In this document: positions 35,294-47,700 of the stretch, piece by piece
How the letters are laid out: every line of letters begins with the position of its first letter
Position numbering within the stretch: position 1 is the stretch's first letter
NCBI RefSeq assembly: GCF_964275005.1
Contig: NC_092704.1
Span: 12,030,871 to 12,094,870, forward strand
Origin: Diadema setosum
Taxonomy: Eukaryota > Echinodermata > Echinoidea > Diadematoida > Diadematidae
Reading direction: 5' to 3'
DNA length: 64,000 nucleotides
The notes under the pieces: generated by a model
What the model was told of the DNA's origin: nothing
The model's input: the letters and a program-made list of their open reading frames with translations, nothing else
The model's database searches: none
Position numbers and translations under genes: made by a program

Positions 35294-35562
35294 CGTGTCT
35301 GTACCGGCATCCGTTACTAGTTGCCAGGTTCCACCCTCACGTTTATAGTGCAACTCGAATCCGACAGGCTCTTGCGCTTGGAGATCTTGCAAGACCTCTA
35401 TCCGCAGAGCAGCCAGGACCACCGTGGTGCTGAACTCCGAGGTGAAGGCGCCGGCGGGCTGCGCTACCCCGACACCGTCTGTGCTGGAGGTGACATTTCC
35501 ATCTGGCATCGTGTTAGCGCTGTAAACATCCACTCCGACGATGTCGGTCCCGCAAATAAGCT
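35294..35562 (-). CDS. Extracellular exon joining the PTS region to the C-terminal domains
   Basis: A 269-base exon with donor GTAAGT and an acceptor TGTTGGAG|AG; a two-base-shifted AG is possible, but the phase supports this one. It encodes ELICGTDIVGVDVYS, an Ala/Thr-containing middle, RIEVLQDLQAQEPVGFELHY and LVTDAGTDT. It starts with two bases, matching the phase-1 end of every PTS exon. No named domain recognised; the sequence suggests a beta-sandwich, which is inference. Confidence 0.78.
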
Positions 35563-35726
35563 CTCCAACAAAGTAACATATCGGAGCTAGATATGGAATA
35601 AGTATAGTAACAATGCAACGGTTCATTATCGTTTGCAAGTGTAGTGTACACATGCACGTTAATTACACGTAGTTAGATTTGTATACAGGCCTACATTTTG
35701 AGCAAATGCCAGTGCTTTTCGGTTTC

Positions 35727-35765
35727 TGTTTTGTTGTTGTGGTGGTGGTGGTGGTGGTTGTTGTA
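35727..35765. repeat. (TGG)n microsatellite in intron
   Basis: GT/TGG run. Frames across it on both strands are artefacts. Confidence 0.85.
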
Positions 35766-35928
35766 TCAACCTTCGGTATTAACGGTGCTTTACCACTCTC
35801 CACCATTACTGTTGGTGTTAAAAAAAAAAAATCTTCTCCCCCCCTCCCAAACAGCGCACCTAATCTCAACCTCGTCGTCAGGTTTATGGGCATGATCTCG
35901 TATATTTATAAGTCTAATATCTACGTAC

Positions 35929-35976
35929 CTGTCGTGCCGGGAACTGGAGTAGTTGCGGCAGTCGGTGCAGGAGAAG
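35929..35976 (-). CDS. Last PTS exon (divergent, 48 bases)
   Basis: Donor GTACGT and acceptor AAATTACAG flank 48 bases encoding SPAPTAATTPVPGTTG. It is clearly related to the array repeat (SPAPTTAGTTPTG) but longer. Phase is 2-base start, 1-base end, as in all repeat exons. Confidence 0.78.
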
Positions 35977-36561
35977 CTGTAATTTTGTGCATGACATCAA
36001 ATTTGTTTACGGTAAGATGAAACATTAGAAGACAAACATAATACAAAAACAAAAACAAATAAAATCACACCTTCACTTGTCCTGCATGTATTGAAACTGA
36101 ACAAAAATCACTTGACAGTACAAGAAACATGTTGTTTTATTTTCAATGGGCTGATCGCCCCGTCACTGTACAGGCATGCTCACCTGGAAACATTAAACTG
36201 CACATCACACAACAATATATATACAATGTACTCTTAAAGGAATCCCACAAGGATTGGAACAATCATCCCCAAGCATTCCCACTGATTCCCACTAATCAGT
36301 TACTAGCCATCCCCTTTAAGAATGGAATTTACTGGAGTCCTTTTTATGTGTGAAAACCATTACAACTCGTTTTTTCCTCATAGTACAGGAAATAACATGG
36401 TTTTGTTTTCATTCAGTTACTTGCCTAATATTCATAAGACATTTTCGTCAATTGTGGTTACCCTCAATATCAATAGCATCAAGTGGATATGCAGTTTAAC
36501 TATTAGTTATGTTAGACAATTATTATAAACTTTTGTATCAGAAAGTCCAGTATCAACAAAC

Positions 36562-36616
36562 CTGTGCCTGTAACTGGCGTAGTTGCAGCAGTTTCTGGTG
36601 TTGGCCAAGCAGTGAC
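36562..36616 (-). pseudogene. Degraded PTS exon; usual acceptor lost
   Basis: Homologous to its neighbours, but the AG acceptor is changed (TGTACACGG). An internal AG (ACACCAG) could still give a 33-base exon at 36562-36594 with the correct phase encoding TAATTPVTGTG-like residues, and the donor GTTTGT is intact. It may be skipped or used in shortened form. Confidence 0.5.
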
Positions 36617-37082
36617 CGTGTACAAAAATCATTAATTCTTTTTATGGAAAGTGTATCATCAAAACAGATGAGATTGCAAAGTGGTTCATTAAAGGAGAGA
36701 AAACACACAATATTCGTCATTTTGTAAGCAAATGAATGTTTGCTGCGTAGACTGGAAATAGCACAGTCCTTTTTGAAGGGAAAAATGTCAGATAACATTC
36801 CCGTTTTAAAGATCCAATTTCTTCGCCTGTCTGCATAGCCGCAAACTGTGCTGTACCGGAGTATTTCGATACCAGTACCACATGTTGTTGAGCGTTCAGA
36901 CAGACATTTGTACATTCTTGTCTTATATTCAAAAGCTAAACATCAGTTTTGTCCGTGTACAAGCAATGATTATGACGAAGTTTCATTACTTCCCTTTTCC
37001 TGAAATAAAGATTTCCCTCATTTCTACAATATAATCATGATTTGCTCGAGTTGTCCTTGTTTGGACTGGAATATTTACGTAC

Positions 37083-37136
37083 CTGTGGTGCTGGGAGCTG
37101 GACTAGTTGCAGGTGTCGGTGCTGGCGAAGCTGTGC
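37083..37136 (-). CDS. PTS exon, 54 bases
   Basis: Donor GTACGT, acceptor TTGTACACAG. It encodes TASPAPTPATSPAPSTTG, a longer relative of the array repeat, rich in O-glycosylation-type Ser/Thr/Pro. Phase-symmetric. Confidence 0.78.
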
Positions 37137-37442
37137 CTGTGTACAAAACAACAATCATTGCATTATGAGAGAATTCGTTGATTGCAAAATTGCTAGTTTG
37201 TCAGCAATTTCTGTGGAACGGTAAATATGTTTGCTTGCATTCTTTTTCCCAGGTATAAAATAACAAAACATCAAAACTACTTTACTTTTTCATATTAATG
37301 GTACAGGAATCACAATGATTTAATCCTTTTAAGAACGCCTATTTCCAATATTAGAAAATTAAGTTAGTTTTGGTAACCCACTATGACTATATCAGAAAGT
37401 ACAAATTCCCCCCAAACAAACACACAAACAAAAACGCAGGTC

Positions 37443-37489
37443 CTGAAACTACAATAGTTCCTGTTGTTGTTGGTGGTGGTGGACAGTGC
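37443..37489 (-). pseudogene. Degraded PTS exon without GT donor
   Basis: Related sequence (TVHHHQQQQ- or Pro/Thr-type depending on frame) with acceptor ATGTCCAG, but the donor reads GACCTG instead of GT and the length of 47 is not a multiple of three. Probably skipped. Confidence 0.5.
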
Positions 37490-37680
37490 CTGGACATAAA
37501 GAAAAGAAAATCATTTGTCATTGATGTTAATTTAAACATCAATTTTGTCAATGTGAAAATAACATTTGTAAAAAGAAAATTGTTTATTTATCTTTTCATG
37601 CAAAGTAATCTTTATCTCTATTTCAATGTCATAATCAGGTTTGGTTTGTCGTCATATTTAGAAGTGCAATATTTTCGTAC

Positions 37681-37728
37681 CTGTGGTGCTTGGGCCTGGA
37701 GTTGCAGAAGTTGTTGGTGGCGGGAAAA
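37681..37728 (-). CDS. PTS exon, 48 bases
   Basis: Donor GTACGA, acceptor TTGTACACAG. It encodes FPPPTTSATPGPSTTG. Same phase as the others. The intron sequence on its left matches part of the long intron of the array, which helps to reconstruct the array's history. Confidence 0.75.
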
Positions 37729-37928
37729 CTGTGTACAACAATTTTATTTCATTTTAAAAAAAAAGATGCATCGTCGACATTAATCCATGTCAAATTTCTC
37801 ATTATACAACTTATATTAAACGAAGTTTCTTTATTTCTCTTGTCTTGCACATGAACAATCTTTTCTTTATTTCTACATAAATAATGTTAACGGGATTGGG
37901 TAAGATGTCAAGTGCAATATTTATATAC

Positions 37929-37970
37929 CTTTGGTGCTGGGAGCTGGAGTAGTTGGAGGAGTTGTCGGTG
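37929..37970 (-). CDS. PTS exon, 42 bases
   Basis: Donor GTATAT, acceptor CTTTCGCCAG. It encodes PTTPPTTPAPSTK, phase-symmetric. It lies at the point where the array's long introns appear to have lost an exon: left and right intron flanks match the two halves of the array's long intron. Confidence 0.72.
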
Positions 37971-38244
37971 CTGGCGAAAGAAAGAAAAGTAAACCATAAA
38001 TCGTTGATAGCAAAATATGCCACTGGCAGCAATTGCTATAAAATAGTCCATGTATTTCCAGTGCAGTGATTTAATTCTCCAGGTCGTTGTAAGAAATTCC
38101 CAAATGATATTTCCTTATAAATGGTTCAGGAGTCATATGGATTTGTTCTTTTCGAATGATTAGTAGGTACATCCTACTTGAAACATTTAGTATTTTAGTA
38201 AGTTGTGGAAACATTTCATATCAAAAGGTTCACTATCAACGTAC

Positions 38245-39803
38245 CTGTTGGAATAGTCCCAGCAGTTGTTGGTGCTGGTGAACCAGTGCCTGTCGTACAA
38301 CAATCATTTTATAGAAAAATGCGTCATTAATGTTTATCTAAATATCAGTTATGTCATGTGAAAGTAATACTTGGACGAAGGTCGTTGTAAGAAATACCGA
38401 AATGATGTTTCCTTATAAATGTTTCAGGAGTCACATGGATTTGTTCTTTTTGAATGATTAGTAGATACATTCTACTTGAAACATTTGAATATTTTGTAAG
38501 TTATGGAAACATTTCATATCAAAAACTTCCCTATAAACGTACCTGTTGGAGTAGTCCCAGCAGTTGTTGGTGCTGGCGAACCAGTGCCTGTGTACAACAA
38601 TCATTTCATAGAAAGATGCGTCATTACTGTTAATCTGAATATCAGTTATGTCATATGAAAGTAACACTTGGACGAAGTTTGTTAATTTTCTCTTGTCATG
38701 CAAATTAATCTTTATCTCTATTTCAATATCTTAATATTAAGAAAAAGAAACCATAAATTGTTGATAGCAAAATATGCCACTGGCAGCAATTGCTATAAAA
38801 TAGTCCACGTAGTTCCAGTGCAGTCCTTTCATTCTCCAGGTCGTTGTTAGAAATTCCCAAATGATATTTCCTTATAGATGGTTCAGGAGTCATATGGATT
38901 TGTTCTTTTCGAATGATTAGTAGGTACATCCTACTTGAAACATTAAGTATTTTAGTAAGTTGTGGAAACATTTCGTATCAAAAGGTTCACTATCAACGTA
39001 CCTGTTGGAATAGTCCCAGCAGTTGTTGGTGCTGGTGAACCAGAGCCTGTGTACAACAATCATTTTATAGAAAAATGCGTCATTAATGTTAATCTAAATA
39101 TCAGTTATGTCATGTGAAAGTAACACTTGGAGGAAGGTCGTTGTAAGAAATACCGAAATGATATTTCCTTATAAATGCTTCAGGAGTCACAGGGATTTGT
39201 TCTTTTTGAATGATTAGTAGGTACATCCTACTTGAAACATTTGAATTTTTTGTAAGTTATGGAAACATTTCATATCAAAAAGTTAGCTATAAACGTACCT
39301 GTTGGAGTAGTCCCAGCAGTTGTTGGTGCTGGCGAACCAGTGCCTGTGTACAACAATCATTTCATAGAAAGATGCGTCATTACTGTTAATCTGAATATAA
39401 GTTATGTCATATGAAAGTAACACTTGGACGAAGTTTGTTAATTTTCTCTTGTCATGCAAATTAATCTTTATCTCTATTTCAATATCTTAATATTAAGAAA
39501 AAGAAACCATAAATTGTTGATAGCAAAATATGCCACTGGCAGCAATTGCTATAAAATAGTCCACGTACTTCCAGTGCAGTCCTTTCATTCTCCAGGTCGT
39601 TGTTAGAAATTCCCAAATGATATTTCCTTATAGATGGTTCAGGAGTCATATGGATTTGTTCTTTTCGAATGATTAGTAGGTACATCCTACTTGAAACATT
39701 TTAGTATTTTAGTAAGTTGTGGAAAGATTTCGTGTCAAAAGGTTCACTATCAACGTACCTGTTGGAATAGTCCCAGCAGTTGTTGGTGCTGGTGAACCAG
39801 TGC
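38245..39803 (-). CDS. PTS mini-exon array, block 1 (5 exons of 45 bases)
   Basis: Exons (plus coordinates): 38245-38289, 38543-38587, 39002-39046, 39299-39343, 39759-39803. Each has donor GTACGT and acceptor ending in CAG or ACAG, starts with two bases and ends with one, and encodes TGSPAPTTAGTTPTG (T type) or the same with Ile for the twelfth residue (I type). Types alternate I, T, I, T, I. The exon at 39002 starts with Ser instead of Thr. Seven of fifteen residues in the T type are Ser/Thr and three are Pro, typical of mucin O-glycosylation domains. Intron lengths alternate between about 252 and 414 bases, giving a 756-bp two-exon unit. Confidence 0.82.
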
Positions 39804-42800
39804 CTGTGCAAAACAATTATTTTATAGAAAAATGCGTCATTAATGTTAATCTAAATATCAGTTATGTCATGTGAAAGTAACACTTGGACGAAGGTCGTTG
39901 TAAGAAATACCGAAATGATATTTCCTTATAAATGCTTCAGGAGTCACAGGGATTTGTTCTTTTTGAATGATTAGTAGGTACATCCTACTTGAAACATTTG
40001 AATTTTTTGTAAGTTATGGAAACATTTCATATCAAAAAGTTCCCTATAAACGTACCTGTTGGAGTAGTCCCAGAAGTTGTTGGTGCTGGCGAACCAGTGC
40101 CTGTGTACAACAATCATTTCATAGAAAGATGCGTCATTACTGTTAATCTGAATATCAGTTATGTCATATGAAAGTAACACTTGGACGAAGTTTGTTAATT
40201 TTCTCTTGTCATGCAATTAATCTTTATCTCTATTTCAATATCTTAATCTTAAGAAAAATCAACCATAAATCGTTGATAGGAAAATATGCCATTGGCAGCA
40301 ATTGCTATAAAAAGTCCATGTATTTCCAGTGAAGTGCTTTAATTCTCCAGTTCGTTGTAAGACATTTCAAAATGATATTTACTTATAGATGGTTCAGGAG
40401 TCATATGGATTTGTTCTTTTCGAATGATTAGTAGGTACATCCTCCTTGAAACAATTTAGTATTTTAGTAAGTTGTGGAAAGATTTCATATCAAAAGGTTC
40501 ACTATCAACGTACCTGTTGGAATAGTCCCAGCAGTTGTTGGTGCTGGTGAACCAGTGCCTGAGTACAACAATTATTTCATAGAAAAAAGCGTCATTAATG
40601 TTAATCAAAATATCAGTTATGTTATGTGAAAGTAACACTTGGACGAAGGTCGTTGTAAGAAATACCGAAATGATATTTCCTTATAAATGCTTCAGGAGTC
40701 ACATTGATTTGTTCTTTTTGAATGATTAGTAGGTACATCCTACTTGAAACATTTGAATTTTTTGTAAGTTATGGAAACATTTCATATCAAAAAGTTCCCT
40801 ATAAACGTACCTGTTGGAGTAGTCCCAGCAGTTGTTGGTGCTGGCGAACCAGTGCCTGTGTACAACAATCATTTCATAGAAAGATGCGTCATTACTGTTA
40901 ATCTGAATATCAGTTATGTCATATGAAAGTAACACTTGGACGAAGTTTGTGAATTTTCTCTTGTCATGCAATTGATCTTTATCTCTATTTCAATATCTTA
41001 ATCTTAAGAAAAATAAACCATAAATCGTCGATAGGAAAATATGCCACTGGCAGCAATTGCTATAAAAAGTCCATGTATTTCCAGTGCAGTCCTTTAATTC
41101 TCCAGGGCGTTGTAAGAAATTTCCAAATGATATTTCCTTATAGATGGTTCAGGAGTCATATGGATTTGTTCTTTTCGAATGATTAGTAGGTACATCCTAC
41201 TTGAAACATTTTAGTATTTTAGTAAGTTGTGGAAAGATTTCGTGTCAAAAGGTTCACTATCAACGTACCTGTTGGAATAGTCCCAGCAGTTGTTGGTGCT
41301 GGTGAACCAGTGCCTGTGTACAACAATCATTTCATAGAAAGATGCGTCATTACTGTTAATCTGAATATAAGTTATGTCATATGAAAGTAACACTTGGACG
41401 AAGTTTGTTAATTTTCTCTTGTCATGCAATTAATCTTTATCTCTATTTCAATATCTTAATCTTAAGAAAAATCAACCATAAATCGTTGATAGGAAAATAT
41501 GCCATTGGCAGCAATTGCTATAAAAAAGTCCATGTATTTCCAGTGAAGTGCTTTAATTCTCCAGTTCGTTGTAAGAAATTTCAAAATGATATTTACTTAT
41601 AGATGGTTCAGGAGTCATATGGATTTGTTCTTTTCGAATGATTAGTATGTACATCCTACTTGAAACAATTTAGTATTTTAGTAAGTTGTGGAAAGATTTC
41701 ATATCAAAAGGTTCACTATCAACGTACCTGTTGGAATAGTCCCAGCAGTTGTTGGTGCTGGTGAACCAGTGCCTGAGTACAACAATTATTTCATAGAAAA
41801 AAAGCGTCATTAATGTTAATCAAAATATCAGTTATGTTATGTGAAAGTAACACTTGGACGAAGGTCGTTGTAAGAAATACCGAAATGATATTTCCTTATA
41901 AATACTTCAGGAGTCACAGGGATTTGTTCTTTTTGAATGATTAGTAGGTACATCCTCCTTGAAATATTTGATTTTTTTGTAAGTTATGGAAACATTTCAT
42001 ATCAAAAAGTTCCCTATAAACGTAGCTGTTGGAGTAGTCCAGCAGTTGTTGGTGCTGGCGAACCAGTGCCTGTGTACAACAATCATTTCATAGAAAGATG
42101 CGTCATTACTGTTAATCTGAATATAAGTTATGTCATATGTAAGCAACACTTGGATGAAGTTTGTGAATTTTCTCTTGTCATGCAATTAATCTTTATCTCT
42201 ATTTCAATATCTTAATTTTAAGAAAAATAAACCATAAATCGTTGATAGGAAAATATGCCACTGGCAGCAATTGCTATAAAATAATCCATGTATTTCCAGT
42301 GCAGTCCTTTAATTCTCCAGGTCGTAGGAAGAAATTCCCAAATGATATTTCCTTATAGATGGTTCAGAAGTCATATGGATTTGTTCTTTTCGAATGATTA
42401 GTAGGTACATCCTACTTGAAACATTTAGTATTTTAGTAAGTTGTAGAAAGATTTCATATCAAAAGGTTCACTATCAACGTACCTGTTGGAATAGTCTCAG
42501 CAGTTGTTGGTGCTGGTGAACCAGTGCCTGTGTACAACAATCATTTTATTGAAGAATGCGTCATTAATGTTAATCTAAATATCAGTTATGTCATGTGAAA
42601 GTAACACTTGGACGAAGGGCGTTGTAAGAAATACCGAAATGATATTTCCTTATAAATTCTTCAGGAGTCACAGGGATTTGTTCTTTTTGAATGATTAGTA
42701 GGTACATCCTACTTGAAACATTTGAATTTTTTGTAAGTTATGGAAACATTTCATATCAAAAAGTTCCCTATAAACGTACCTGTTGGAGTAGTCCCAGCAG

Positions 42801-44793
42801 TTGTTGGTGCTGGCGAACCAGTGCCTGTGTACAACAATCATTTCATAGAAAGATGCGTCATTACTGTTAATCTGAATATCAGTTATGTCATATGAAAGTA
42901 ACACTTGGACGAAGTTTGTGAATTTTCTCTTGTCATGCAATTGATCTTTATCTCTATTTCAATATCTTAATCTTAAGAAAAATAAACCATAAATCGTCGA
43001 TAGGAAAATATGCCACTGGCAGCAATTGTTATAAAAAGTCCATGTATTTCCAGTGCAGTCCTTTAATTTTCCAGGGCGTTGTAAGAAATTCCCAAATGAT
43101 ATTTCCTTATAGATGGTTCAGGAGTCATATGGATTTGTTCTTTTCGAATGATTAGTAGGTACATCCTACTTGAAACATTTTAGTATTTTAGTAAGTTGTG
43201 GAAAGATTTCCTGTCAAAAGGTTCACTATCAACGTACCTGTTGGAATAGTCCCAGCAGTTGTTGGTGCTGGTGAACCAGTGCCTGTGCAAAACAATTATT
43301 TTATAGAAAAATGCGTCATTAATGTTAATCTAAATATCAGTTATGTCACGTGAAAGTAACACTTGGACGAAGGTCGTTGTAAGAAATACCGAAATGATAT
43401 TTCCTTATAAATGCTTCAGGAGTCACATGGATTTGTTCTTTTTGAATGATTAGTAGGTACATCCTACTTGAAACATTTGAATTTTTTGTAAGTTATGGAA
43501 ACATTTCATATCAAAAAGTTCCCTATAAACGTACCTGTTGGAGTAGTCCCAGAAGTTGTTGGTGCTGGCGAACCAGTGCCTGTGTACAACAATCATTTCA
43601 TAGAAAGATGCGTCATTACTGTTAATCTGAATATAAGTTATGTCATATGAAAGTAACACTTGGACGAAGTTTGTTAATTTTCTCTTGTCATGCAATTAAT
43701 CTTTATCTCTATTTCAATATCTTAATCTTAAGAAAAATCAACCATAAATCGTTGATAGGAAAATATGCCATTGGCAGCAATTGCTATAAAAAAGTCCATG
43801 TATTTCCAGTGAAGTGCTTTAATTCTCCAGTTCGTTGTAAGAAATTTCAAAATGATATTTACTTATAGATGGTTCAGGAGTCATATGGATTTGTTCTTTT
43901 CGAATGATTAGTAGGTACATCCTACTTGAAACAATTTAGTATTTTAGTAAGTTGTGGAAAGATTTCATATCAAAAGGTTCACTATCAACGTACCTGTTGG
44001 AATAGTCCCAGCAGTTGTTGGTGCTGGTGAACCAGTGCCTGAGTACAACAATTATTTCATAGAAAAAAAGCGTCATTAATGTTAATCAAAATATCAGTTA
44101 TGTTATGTGAAAGTAACACTTGGACGAAGGTCGTTATAAGAAATACCGAAATGATATTTCCTTATAAATACTTCAGGAGTAACATTGATTTGTTCTTTTT
44201 GAATGATTAGTAGGTACATCCTCCTTGAAATATTTGATTTTTTTGTAAGTTATGAAAACATTTCATATCAAAAAGTTCCCTATAAACGTAGCTGTTGGAG
44301 TAGTCCAGCAGTTGTTGGTGCTGGCGAACCAGTGCCTGTGTACAACAATCATTTCATAGAAAGATGCGTCATTACTGTTAATCTGAATATAAGTTATGTC
44401 ATATGTAAGCAACACTTGGATGAAGTTTGTGAATTTTCTCTTGTCATGCAATTAATCTTTATCTCTATTTCAATATCTTAATTTTAAGAAAAATAAACCA
44501 TAAATCGTTGATAGGAAAATATGCCACTGGCAGCAATTGCTATAAAATAATCCATGTATTTCCAGTGCAGTCCTTTAATTCTCCAGGTCGTAGGAAGAAA
44601 TTCCCGTATGATATTTCCTTATAGATGGTTCAGAAGTCATATGGATTTGTTCTTTTCGAATGATTAGTAGGTACATCCTACTTGAAACATTTAGTATTTT
44701 AGTAAGTTGTAGAAAGATTTCATATCAAAAGGTTCACTATCAACGTACCTGTTGGAATAGTCTCAGCAGTTGTTGGTGCTGGTGAACCAGTGC
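39804..44793 (-). repeat. PTS array, higher-order repeat 1, copy a (4990 bp, 13 exon units)
   Basis: Exons: 40056-40100, 40514-40558, 40811-40855, 41269-41313, 41728-41772, 42483-42527, 42780-42824, 43238-43282, 43535-43579, 43994-44038, 44749-44793, plus two broken units of 44 bases at 42026-42069 and 44292-44335. The block repeats at 44794-49783 with an exact 4990-base offset and very few differences. Inside, a 2266-base sub-repeat is seen (41728 to 43994, 42026 to 44292, 42483 to 44749). The exons at 40056 and 43535 encode Ser for one Ala (CAGAAG on plus). Exons at 42483 and 44749 have Glu for Gly. Confidence 0.85.
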
Positions 44794-47700
44794 CTGTGCA
44801 AAACAATTATTTTATAGAAAAATGCGTCATTAATGTTAATCTAAATATCAGTTATGTCATGTGAAAGTAACACTTGGACGAAGGTCGTTGTAAGAAATAC
44901 CGAAATGATATTTCCTTATAAATGCTTCAGGAGTCACATGGATTTGTTCTTTTTGAATGATTAGTAGGTACATCCTACTTGAAACATTTGAATTTTTTGT
45001 AAGTTATGGAAACATTTCATATCAAAAAGTTCCCTATAAACGTACCTGTTGGAGTAGTCCCAGCAGTTGTTGGTGCTGGCGAACCAGTGCCTGTGTACAA
45101 CAATCATTTCATAGAAAGATGCGTCATTACTGTTAATCTGAATATCAGTTATGTCATATGAAAGTAACACTTGGACGAAGTTTGTTAATTTTCTCTTGTC
45201 ATGCAATTAATCTTTATCTCTATTTCAATATCTTAATCTTAAGAAAAATCAACCATAAATCGTTGATAGGAAAATATGCCATTGGCAGCAATTGCTATAA
45301 AAAGTCCATGTATTTCCAGTGAAGTGCTTTAATTCTCCAGTTCGTTGTAAGACATTTCAAAATGATATTTACTTATAGATGGTTCAGGAGTCATATGGAT
45401 TTGTTCTTTTCGAATGATTAGTAGGTACATCCTCCTTGAAACAATTTAGTATTTTAGTAAGTTGTGGAAAGATTTCATATCAAAAGGTTCACTATCAACG
45501 TACCTGTTGGAATAGTCCCAGCAGTTGTTGGTGCTGGTGAACCAGTGCCTGAGTACAACAATTATTTCATAGAAAAAAGCGTCATTAATGTTAATCAAAA
45601 TATCAGTTATGTTATGTGAAAGTAACACTTGGACGAAGGTCGTTGTAAGAAATACCGAAATGATATTTCCTTATAAATGCTTCAGGAGTCACATTGATTT
45701 GTTCTTTTTGAATGATTAGTAGGTACATCCTACTTGAAACATTTGAATTTTTTGTAAGTTATGGAAACATTTCATATCAAAAAGTTCCCTATAAACGTAC
45801 CTGTTGGAGTAGTCCCAGCAGTTGTTGGTGCTGGCGAACCAGTGCCTGTGTACAACAATCATTTCATAGAAAGATGCGTCATTACTGTTAATCTGAATAT
45901 CAGTTATGTCATATGAAAGTAACACTTGGACGAAGTTTGTGAATTTTCTCTTGTCATGCAATTGATCTTTATCTCTATTTCAATATCTTAATCTTAAGAA
46001 AAATAAACCATAAATCGTCGATAGGAAAATATGCCATTGGCAGCAATTGCTATAAAAAGTCCATGTATTTCCAGTGCAGTCCTTTAATTCTCCAGGGCGT
46101 TGTAAGAAATTTCCAAATGATATTTCCTTATAGATGGTTCAGGAGTCATATGGATTTGTTCTTTTCGAATGATTAGTAGGTACATCCTACTTGAAACATT
46201 TTAGTATTTTAGTAAGTTGTGGAAAGATTTCGTGTCAAAAGGTTCACTATCAACGTACCTGTTGGAATAGTCCCAGCAGTTGTTGGTGCTGGTGAACCAG
46301 TGCCTGTGTACAACAATCATTTCATAGAAAGATGCGTCATTACTGTTAATCTGAATATAAGTTATGTCATATGAAAGTAACACTTGGACGAAGTTTGTTA
46401 ATTTTCTCTTGTCATGCAATTAATCTTTATCTCTATTTCAATATCTTAATCTTAAGAAAAATCAACCATAAATCGTTGATAGGAAAATATGCCATTGGCA
46501 GCAATTGCTATAAAAAAGTCAATGTATTTCCAGTGAAGTGCTTTAATTCTCCAGTTCGTTGTAAGAAATTTCAAAATGATATTTACTTATAGATGGTTCA
46601 GGAGTCATATGGATTTGTTCTTTTCGAATGATTAGTATGTACATCCTACTTGAAACAATTTAGTATTTTAGTAAGTTGTGGAAAGATTTCATATCAAAAG
46701 GTTCACTATCAACGTACCTGTTGGAATAGTCCCAGCAGTTGTTGGTGCTGGTGAACCAGTGCCTGAGTACAACAATTATTTCATAGAAAAAAAGCGTCAT
46801 TAATGTTAATCAAAATATCAGTTATGTTATGTGAAAGTAACACTTGGACGAAGGTCGTTGTAAGAAATACCGAAATGATATTTCCTTATAAATACTTCAG
46901 GAGTCACAGGGATTTGTTCTTTTTGAATGATTAGTAGGTACATCCTCCTTGAAATATTTGATTTTTTTGTAAGTTATGGAAACATTTCATATCAAAAAGT
47001 TCCCTATAAACGTAGCTGTTGGAGTAGTCCAGCAGTTGTTGGTGCTGGCGAACCAGTGCCTGTGTACAACAATCATTTCATAGAAAGATGCGTCATTACT
47101 GTTAATCTGAATATAAGTTATGTCATATGTAAGCAACACTTGGATGAAGTTTGTGAATTTTCTCTTGTCATGCAATTAATCTTTATCTCTATTTCAATAT
47201 CTTAATTTTAAGAAAAATAAACCATAAATCGTTGATAGGAAAATATGCCACTGGCAGCAATTGCTATAAAATAATCCATGTATTTCCAGTGCAGTCCTTT
47301 AATTCTCCAGGTCGTAGGAAGAAATTCCCAAATGATATTTCCTTATAGATGGTTCAGAAGTCATATGGATTTGTTCTTTTCGAATGATTAGTAGGTACAT
47401 CCTACTTGAAACATTTAGTATTTTAGTAAGTTGTAGAAAGATTTCATATCAAAAGGTTCACTATCAACGTACCTGTTGGAATAGTCTCAGCAGTTGTTGG
47501 TGCTGGTGAACCAGTGCCTGTGTACAACAATCATTTTATTGAAGAATGCGTCATTAATGTTAATCTAAATATCAGTTATGTCATGTGAAAGTAACACTTG
47601 GACGAAGGGCGTTGTAAGAAATACCGAAATGATATTTCCTTATAAATTCTTCAGGAGTCACAGGGATTTGTTCTTTTTGAATGATTAGTAGGTACATCCT

